46,273 nucleotides of DNA from an uncultured Pelagibacteraceae bacterium (GTDB lineage Bacteria > Pseudomonadota > Alphaproteobacteria > Pelagibacterales > Pelagibacteraceae), in NCBI GenBank assembly GCA_902593235.1, contig CACJHS010000008.1, positions 1 to 46,273 on the forward strand. The letters run 5' to 3'. Under the pieces are notes generated by a model. The model saw only the letters and a program-made list of their open reading frames with translations, was not told where the DNA came from and did no database searches. The first letter of the stretch is position 1, and each line of letters starts with the position of its first letter. A program made the position numbers and the translations under genes. Shown here in pieces: positions 41,367-46,273 of the stretch.

Positions 41367-41635
41367 TGAAAATTTCAGTCGAACTATTTGGCGCAGCTAG
41401 AGAATTTAGTACTAAATCCCATTTAGACTTTGAATTAATTGAAAATTCCTCAATAAAAGATCTTAGAAACCAAATGATAGAGTTTATTGATATAAAATTT
41501 AAAGGAAACGAAACTTTTAAAAAAATTATTAAATCATCAGCTTTTTGTTCGTCTGATGATAAAATTGTCTCAGACAATTATAAAATAGTTAAAAAACAAA
41601 ACTTTAGCATTATACCTCCTATAGGAGGCGGTTAA
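41366..41635 (+). CDS. moaD: Molybdopterin synthase sulfur-carrier subunit MoaD
   Basis: An 89-residue ubiquitin-like protein ending in IIPPIGGG. The C-terminal Gly-Gly would be thiocarboxylated to donate sulfur to the pterin. The N-terminus MKISVELFGAAREF is the normal MoaD opening. The position between moaC and moaE and one-base overlaps on both sides confirm the call. No adenylating MoeB is in the window. Confidence 0.92.
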   Translation: MKISVELFGAAREFSTKSHLDFELIENSSIKDLRNQMIEFIDIKFKGNETFKKIIKSSAFCSSDDKIVSDNYKIVKKQNFSIIPPIGGG

Positions 41636-42081
41636 TGCTACATACTAAAATTATTGATGCTTCAAAAAATGAGAAGATAGAAATTTTAAATGCAGAAAAT
41701 TTTTTAAATCAATCGAAATTTGGTGCTGTAATATATTTTGTTGGGACTGTAAGAGATTTAAATGAAAATAAAACAGTTACTGGTATTACCTATGATGCCA
41801 AAGAAAGTATGGTTATAAAAAGTTTTGAAGAAATTTATAAAGAAGCTGATAACAAGCTAAATATTAAAGAAAAAGCTGTATTTATTGAGCATGTTAAAGG
41901 ATATGTAGGTTTAAAAGAAAAAAGCATCATTATTGGTGTAGCTTGCAAACATAGAGATCAAGCTTTTGTATTATCTAGATATATAATTGAAGAAATTAAA
42001 AAAAGATCTCCTATTTGGAAAAAAGAGCATTATGAAAATGAGGACAGTGAGTGGTTAAAAGGAATATCTCTAAATAATTAA
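41635..42081 (+). CDS. moaE: Molybdopterin synthase catalytic subunit MoaE
   Basis: A 148-residue protein that forms the heterotetrameric molybdopterin synthase with MoaD. Hallmarks are GAVIYFVGTVRD near residue 30, ITYDAKESMVIKSF, IEHVKGYVGLKEKSI, ACKHRDQAFVLSRYIIEEIKKRSPIWKKEHY with the active-site lysines. Length is normal. It starts in a TAATG overlap with moaD and ends 1 base before msrP. Confidence 0.94.
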   Translation: MLHTKIIDASKNEKIEILNAENFLNQSKFGAVIYFVGTVRDLNENKTVTGITYDAKESMVIKSFEEIYKEADNKLNIKEKAVFIEHVKGYVGLKEKSIIIGVACKHRDQAFVLSRYIIEEIKKRSPIWKKEHYENEDSEWLKGISLNN

Positions 42082-42082
42082 A

Positions 42083-42988
42083 ATGATTAAATTTAAAAAT
42101 TCAGAAATTACACCAGAGAATATTTATAAAAAAAGAAGATCTTTCATTAAATCTATAGGTCTTAGTGCAAGCACATTAGCAATGTCTGCTTTACCCTTTG
42201 TAAATAAATCTTTAGCAAGTCAGAAAGATAAATTAACAAGTTATAAAGACATAACGACTTATAATAATTATTATGAGTTTGGAACATCAAAGAGTGATCC
42301 TTATAGAAATTCTCAAATATTTAAAACAACTCCTTGGGATATAACTATTGAGGGTGAAGTTGAAAAACCAATAAAATTATCTATGGAAGAAATCTCTGAA
42401 ATGTTTATTTCTGAGGAAAGAATATATCGATTAAGATGTGTTGAGGGTTGGTCAATGGTTATTCCATGGATGGGTTTTTCTTTAAGTAATTTACTATCAA
42501 AAGTAAATCCAACTAATAAAGCAAAATTTGTTGAATTTGAAAGTGTGTATGACCCTGCACAAATGAAAGGTCAAAGATACCCTGTTTTAAACTGGCCTTA
42601 CAATGAAGGTTTAAGAATTGATGAAGCCATGCATCCTTTGACAACAGTAGTGACAGGTTTGTATGGCAAGAAACTACCTAATCAAAACGGAGCACCAATA
42701 AGAATTTTTATTCCTTGGAAGTATGGTTTTAAAAGTGCAAAAGCTATTGTTAAAATTAAATTTGTCGAAAACATGCCTACCTCATCATGGATGTGGGCTT
42801 CACCTAGAGAATATGGATTTTACTCAAATGTTAATCCTAATGTTGATCACCCAAGATGGTCTCAAGCAACTGAAAGAATAATAGGTGAAGGTGTTTGGGC
42901 ACCTAGATTAAAGACCTTAATGTTTAATGGTTATGGAGATGAAGTTGCAAGTCTCTATAGCGGTATGGATTTAAAAAAAAATTTCTAA
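42083..42988 (+). CDS. msrP: Protein-methionine-sulfoxide reductase catalytic subunit MsrP (YedY)
   Basis: A 301-residue periplasmic molybdoenzyme that repairs oxidised methionine in envelope proteins. A twin-arginine signal is visible at residues 16-23 (KKRRSFIK), with cleavage likely after Ala45. The molybdenum-ligand cysteine is Cys119 in RLRCVEGWSMVIPW. GQRYPVLNWPYNEGLRIDEAMHPL and IFIPWKYGFKSAKAIVKI are family blocks. It lies directly after moaE, so cofactor synthesis and its user share a transcript. Its heme partner MsrQ follows. Confidence 0.95.
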   Translation: MIKFKNSEITPENIYKKRRSFIKSIGLSASTLAMSALPFVNKSLASQKDKLTSYKDITTYNNYYEFGTSKSDPYRNSQIFKTTPWDITIEGEVEKPIKLSMEEISEMFISEERIYRLRCVEGWSMVIPWMGFSLSNLLSKVNPTNKAKFVEFESVYDPAQMKGQRYPVLNWPYNEGLRIDEAMHPLTTVVTGLYGKKLPNQNGAPIRIFIPWKYGFKSAKAIVKIKFVENMPTSSWMWASPREYGFYSNVNPNVDHPRWSQATERIIGEGVWAPRLKTLMFNGYGDEVASLYSGMDLKKNF

Positions 42989-42994
42989 ATTAAA

Positions 42995-43576
42995 TTGAGA
43001 AGATATTCTAAAACTCTAGTTTTTTTTCTCTCTCTTTGGCCAATTTATGTGATTACTTATCAAATAATTTTTAATCAATTAGGTCCAGAGCCTGTTGATA
43101 GAATCATAAATCACTTTGGAGAATGGACTTTGATATTTATTCTTTTAACTCTTTCAATGACACCACTTAAGCAAATCACAAAATCAGTAGAGTGGATCAA
43201 GTTTAGAAGAATGCTTGGCTTGTTCACTTTTTTTTATGCATCTATTCATATGTTAAGTTATGTTGGTCTTGATTACAGATTTGATTTTGAGCCGCTAATA
43301 AATGATGTTTTAAAGAAGAAGTTTATCTTTATAGGATTTTCAGCTTGGCTATTATTAATTCCACTTGCTGTAACTTCATCTGAGAGAATGGTTAGACTGT
43401 TAAAACAAAATTGGAAAAAAATTCATAGATTAATTTATATAATTGGGATTTTTGGCGTACTTCATTATATTTGGCTGTCAAAAACAATTTTTTTCAAACC
43501 ACTAATATTTTTAATTATTTTAGTAATTCTTTTACTTTTTAGAATTAAGATTACTAGATCAGCTTCTAAAATCTGA
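42995..43576 (+). CDS. msrQ: Heme-binding membrane subunit MsrQ (YedZ)
   Basis: A 193-residue inner-membrane protein of the ferric-reductase-like family that passes electrons from the quinone pool to MsrP. Heme-ligand histidines are visible in ASIHMLSYVG and KKIHRLIYIIGIFGVLHYIWL. About six hydrophobic segments are present. The start appears to be a TTG at 42995, 6 bases after the msrP stop; there is no ATG in frame before the first helix. Its last 18 bases overlap the convergent nucleotidyltransferase gene. Confidence 0.92.
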   Translation: MRRYSKTLVFFLSLWPIYVITYQIIFNQLGPEPVDRIINHFGEWTLIFILLTLSMTPLKQITKSVEWIKFRRMLGLFTFFYASIHMLSYVGLDYRFDFEPLINDVLKKKFIFIGFSAWLLLIPLAVTSSERMVRLLKQNWKKIHRLIYIIGIFGVLHYIWLSKTIFFKPLIFLIILVILLLFRIKITRSASKI

Positions 43577-44134
43577 GGCTTTATCAAAATCTTTAAAAGA
43601 TTTAATACTCATAGTTTTAATAAAATTTGTTCTATTTTTGAGCCTTTTAACCATAAATTTTGCTCCAAACTGACCTTTAATATTTTTAAATTTTTTTATT
43701 AAAGAACTGTCAAAACCAATAGGATTACCTACTCTATTTTTATATTTTAAAGCATGTATTAAAAATTTTTTAGAATTTATAGATCTACAAATTTTATTTA
43801 TATCTGATTGTTTAACAAATGGCATATCAGACTGAGCCACAATAAAGCCCTTATCGTTTTTAGATATTTTTTTTAATCCTATTTTTATAGAAGAGGCCAT
43901 CCCTTTTTTGTAATTTTTATTGTAGGTAAAAATAATTTTTTTATTTTTTTTTATTATTTTTTTAACTTCTTTAAATTGATGACCAAGAACTATAATAATT
44001 TTGTTTACTTTACTTTTTGTTAATACATTTAATGAATAATTTATTAACGGTTTATTTTTATATAACTTAATAAGTTTATTTTCTGATTTCAGTCTTTTTG
44101 ATTGGCCGGCTGCAAGTAATATTGCTTTAATCAC
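43559..44134 (-). CDS. Molybdenum cofactor nucleotidyltransferase (MobA/MocA-like)
   Basis: A 191-residue NTP-transferase that probably attaches CMP (MocA-type) or GMP to molybdopterin. The motif LLAAGQSKRLKSENKLIKL at the N-terminus and VAQSDMPFV (metal-binding aspartate) are characteristic. GMASSIKIGL and GNPIGFDSSLI also fit MocA, the form that serves xanthine-dehydrogenase/CO-dehydrogenase-type enzymes. It overlaps the XdhC-like gene start by 4 bases. The protein is unusually rich in lysine and isoleucine. The context with coxM/coxL favours CMP transfer. Confidence 0.85.
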   Translation of the reverse strand: MIKAILLAAGQSKRLKSENKLIKLYKNKPLINYSLNVLTKSKVNKIIIVLGHQFKEVKKIIKKNKKIIFTYNKNYKKGMASSIKIGLKKISKNDKGFIVAQSDMPFVKQSDINKICRSINSKKFLIHALKYKNRVGNPIGFDSSLIKKFKNIKGQFGAKFMVKRLKNRTNFIKTMSIKSFKDFDKASDFRS

Positions 44135-44811
44135 TTTTTATAAGTTTCTGATACTAATTGAGCTATAATAGATAAAGCAATTTCTGGAGCAGATTTACCA
44201 CCAAGCTTAATTCCAATTGGTCCATGAATTGAATTAATTTCATCAATAGCAAATCCAGCTTCGGCTAATCTTTGACATCTATTTTCGTGAGTTTTTTTAC
44301 TGCCAAGTGCTCCAATATAATAAAATTTATTTTTTAACGCGTATTGCAAAGCAGGATCATCTATTTTTGGATCATGTGTTAAAGCTATTAAGGCTGTACT
44401 TGAATTTGTTTCAATTTCTTCAAAAGCTTCTTTTGGCCACTTGTTAATAACTTTAATATCAGGAAATCTTTGCTCAGATGCAAAATATCCTCTTGGATCT
44501 ATAATACTAATTTCAAAATTTAAACTTTTTGCAAAATCAACTAGATACTGTGCAATATGTACAGCCCCAACAATAATTACTTTTATTGGTTTTATATAAG
44601 TTTCAACAAATATCTCTGAATTTTCTATAACCCCGTTTTTTTTTGATTTAAAGAATTTTTCTATTTCATCAGCATATTTTGAAAATTCTCCTTTTGGAGA
44701 AGTGCCAGGTAAATAAATTTCACTATTCCCATTTTCTAAATTTGTAAGAATTGCAAACTCGGTTTTTGACGATTTTTTTTTTAATATTTCTTCAAGTGTT
44801 TTGATTTTCAT
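44131..44811 (-). CDS. XdhC/CoxI maturation factor, C-terminal Rossmann half
   Basis: A 226-residue protein corresponding to the C-terminal domain of XdhC/CoxI factors, which sulfurate or insert the molybdenum cofactor into hydroxylases. The Rossmann strand is VIIVGAVHIAQYLVDF, followed by DPRGYFASEQRFP, ALTHDPKIDDPALQYAL and GALGSKKTHENRCQRL, with IHGPIGIKLGGKSAPEIALSI near the end. The N-terminal half is encoded by the separate gene at 44811-45140, joined by a one-base TAATG overlap. About 80 residues at its N-terminus are not recognised. Confidence 0.88.
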   Translation of the reverse strand: MKIKTLEEILKKKSSKTEFAILTNLENGNSEIYLPGTSPKGEFSKYADEIEKFFKSKKNGVIENSEIFVETYIKPIKVIIVGAVHIAQYLVDFAKSLNFEISIIDPRGYFASEQRFPDIKVINKWPKEAFEEIETNSSTALIALTHDPKIDDPALQYALKNKFYYIGALGSKKTHENRCQRLAEAGFAIDEINSIHGPIGIKLGGKSAPEIALSIIAQLVSETYKK

Positions 44812-45140
44812 TAGTGTATCTGCTCAATATATACTGCTATTTCTCCACCACATGCTAGACCCACTTCCCATGCGCTCTCATTCGAAACTTTAAATTCTAT
44901 TTTTTTACAAGGCTTGTTGTCTTTAATTAATGATAGACACTCACTTACAACTGCAGACTCTACACATCCACCGGAAACTGATCCTGAAAAATCTCCTTTT
45001 TCATTCACAATCATTCTGCTACCAACTTGTCTAGGTGATGATCCCCATGTTTGAATTACAGTTGCTAAAACTACTTTTTGATTAGCGTTGATCCAATCTT
45101 GAGCTTCGTCTAATATTTTCTCATCAAATGAATTTTTCAT
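44811..45140 (-). CDS. XdhC/CoxI maturation factor, N-terminal domain as a separate small protein
   Basis: A 109-residue protein equal to the XdhC_CoxI N-terminal domain. VVLATVIQTWGSSPRQVGSRMIV, SGSVSGGCVESAVVSE and LACGGEIAVYIEQ are characteristic, including both conserved cysteines. It ends where a fused XdhC would continue. The TAATG overlap with the C-terminal half shows an organised split and not a random frameshift. It probably forms a complex with its partner in the cytoplasm. It follows coxM after 21 bases. Confidence 0.88.
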   Translation of the reverse strand: MKNSFDEKILDEAQDWINANQKVVLATVIQTWGSSPRQVGSRMIVNEKGDFSGSVSGGCVESAVVSECLSLIKDNKPCKKIEFKVSNESAWEVGLACGGEIAVYIEQIH

Positions 45141-45161
45141 CTGATAAAATATAGTTTCTAA

Positions 45162-45947
45162 CTAACAAGCATCAACGGCTTTTTTAGCCTGAGTGACAAC
45201 TAAACTAGCTCTAAAATCTGCAGAAGCATGCATATCAGAGTTCATTTCTGAACTATCTAGATCCATTCCATCTATTGAAGAAGATGAAAAATTACCCGCT
45301 AGAGCTTTCGACATTTCTTTATCATTATAAACACATGATTTTGCACCAGTAACTGCAACGTTTACATCTCCTTTATGTTTAGCCACATATACTCCAACGA
45401 TTGCATATCTAGATGCAGGATTAGGATGTTTTTGATAGCTAGATTTTTCTGGTATTTGAAATTCTATTGCTTCAATTAACTCACCCTTTTTTAAAGCTGT
45501 CTCGAACATTCCTTTAAAAAACTTAGCCGCTTCAATTTTTCTTTCGTTCGTATGTATTGTTGCATTTAGAGCAATACAGGCTGATGGATAATCTGCTGAT
45601 GGATCATTGTTTGCTATTGACCCACCTATCGTTCCTCTATTTCTAACTTGAGGATCACCAATTCCTTCAGCCAAACTAGATAATGATGGAATTGCTTTCT
45701 TTACATCTTTAGAATTTGAAACTTCAACGTGTTTAGTTGCAGCTCCAATTGTAACTGACTTCCCGCTTACTTTTATACCACTTAATTTTTTAATATTTTT
45801 TATATCAATTAAATCTTTGTAAGTAGCCAATCCTAATTTCATTGAAGGTATAGTAGTCATTCCTCCTGCTAAAAAAGCAGAACTAGATGAAGCAAGTTTT
45901 GATGCCTCTTTACTATCTTTTGCTGAATGATAATTAAAATCTTTCAT
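45162..45947 (-). CDS. coxM: CO-dehydrogenase-type molybdenum hydroxylase, FAD subunit CoxM
   Basis: A 261-residue FAD-binding medium subunit of the xanthine oxidase family. FAD-contact motifs are FLAGGMTTIPSMKLGLA near residue 25 and TIGGSIANNDPSADYPSA near residue 108; both resemble form-II CoxM-type proteins. Length is normal for CoxM. The CoxM start is 7 bases after the coxL stop. Form-II enzymes are often annotated as CO dehydrogenases, but many act on other substrates, so the reaction is left open. Confidence 0.9.
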   Translation of the reverse strand: MKDFNYHSAKDSKEASKLASSSSAFLAGGMTTIPSMKLGLATYKDLIDIKNIKKLSGIKVSGKSVTIGAATKHVEVSNSKDVKKAIPSLSSLAEGIGDPQVRNRGTIGGSIANNDPSADYPSACIALNATIHTNERKIEAAKFFKGMFETALKKGELIEAIEFQIPEKSSYQKHPNPASRYAIVGVYVAKHKGDVNVAVTGAKSCVYNDKEMSKALAGNFSSSSIDGMDLDSSEMNSDMHASADFRASLVVTQAKKAVDAC

Positions 45948-45954
45948 AAACCTC

Positions 45955-46273
45955 CTATGCTGCTTTTGCGTTAGATTTTTTTAGATTTTTACAAGCTTTC
46001 CACACTTTTTCAGCAGTAGCTGGCATAGTAACTTCCTGTCCACCTAAAGCATCAATAACAGCATTCATTACTGTTGGTGGTGCCGCTATAGCTCCTGCTT
46101 CTCCACAACCTTTAACTCCTAAAGGATTTGTGGTTGCATGTGTACAAGTATAACCAATGTTAAACTCAGGAAAATTATCTGCACGTGGCATCGTATAATC
46201 CATATAAGATCCTGTCATCAACTGACCTGTTTCATCATACTCTGCATTTTCATACAATGCTTGACCAATACCT
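45955..46273 (-). CDS. coxL: Molybdenum hydroxylase large subunit CoxL, C-terminal end (partial)
   Basis: The last 105 or so residues of a molybdopterin-binding large subunit; the gene continues beyond the window edge at 46273 with no start here. The tail contains [28 protein letters not shown] and [25 protein letters not shown]. The last block carries the catalytic glutamate (GCGEAGA) of the xanthine oxidase/CoxL family. The frame reads through the window edge without a stop. The motif resembles form-II CoxL; the AYxCSFR versus AYRGAGR motif that would decide form I or II lies outside the window. Confidence 0.9.
   Translation of the reverse strand, partial: GIGQALYENAEYDETGQLMTGSYMDYTMPRADNFPEFNIGYTCTHATTNPLGVKGCGEAGAIAAPPTVMNAVIDALGGQEVTMPATAEKVWKACKNLKKSNAKAA

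Noticed and set aside
44131..45140. Sequencing frameshift splitting one xdhC gene
   Set aside because: The junction is a clean TAATG coupling with a plausible N-terminus on the second protein, so a real split is the simpler reading, though it remains checkable.
1..46273. tRNA, rRNA, CRISPR arrays, insertion sequences or prophage genes
   Set aside because: The gaps are too short for rRNA, none shows a cloverleaf with a GTTCRA arm, no regularly spaced repeats occur, and no transposase, integrase or phage motif appears in any frame.

Overview
This is a compact, very AT-rich stretch of a bacterial chromosome. It has about 51 protein genes and no RNA genes, insertion sequences, phage genes or CRISPR arrays that I can see. 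No gap between genes reaches 300 bases; the largest are 4963-5153, 39292-39439 and 35403-35548. Gene order and protein families point to a streamlined marine alphaproteobacterium such as the SAR11/Pelagibacterales or AEGEAN-169/HIMB59 lineages. The grounds are very low GC, Lys/Asn/Ile-rich proteins, many 1-base TAATG gene junctions, and many periplasmic-binding-protein transporters for sugars and organic acids. The lineage is an inference; there is no marker gene here to prove it.

Layout. (1) 2-9788, minus strand: a tripartite tricarboxylate-type transporter (tctC-tctB-tctA), a short-chain dehydrogenase, a ROK-family sugar kinase, then a MalEFGK-type sugar ABC transporter and a second short-chain dehydrogenase. 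A PdxA-like dehydrogenase (9858-10862) is divergent from tctC. (2) 10878-16215: a Gfo/Idh/MocA oxidoreductase with iolD (minus), divergent from an aldehyde dehydrogenase plus HpcH/HpaI aldolase pair (plus). (3) 16212-21367: an unusual module. A PanB-fold protein lacking the PanB metal ligands, a small winged-helix-like protein and a DUF1907 (C11orf54-like) metalloprotein are on the minus strand; a PanE-like reductase and two Fe(II)/2-oxoglutarate-type oxygenases diverge from them across a 26-base imperfect palindrome. (4) 21370-32343: a sugar/polyol catabolic island with an oxidoreductase and TIM-barrel isomerase (minus), then a sugar ABC transporter with two different ATPases and a 63-residue membrane protein, DhaL and DhaK kinase subunits, a 2-hydroxyacid dehydrogenase and a membrane-anchored unknown (plus). 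(5) 32344-38455: inositol-type genes (iolE, an oxidoreductase, iolG) and a ribose/inositol-family ABC transporter. (6) 38458-39766: a third PhyH-type oxygenase and a GYD-domain protein. (7) 39829-46273: a molybdenum island with moaA-moaC-moaD-moaE and msrP-msrQ (plus), facing a MobA/MocA-like nucleotidyltransferase, a split XdhC/CoxI maturation factor, coxM and the 3' end of coxL (minus, cut by the window edge).

How the genes fit together. Four high-affinity uptake systems feed dehydrogenases, isomerases, kinases and aldolases encoded beside them. Three inositol steps are present (IolG oxidation, IolE dehydration, IolD ring hydrolysis) but split over about 22 kb; IolB, IolC, IolJ and IolA are not recognisable here. 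The molybdenum island makes the pterin precursor and inserts it into two users, MsrP and a CO-dehydrogenase-like hydroxylase. The clearest regulatory pattern is that every one of the four binding-protein genes is followed immediately by a strong intrinsic-terminator-like hairpin, before the membrane-subunit genes of the same operon. In tctB that hairpin lies inside the beginning of the coding sequence.
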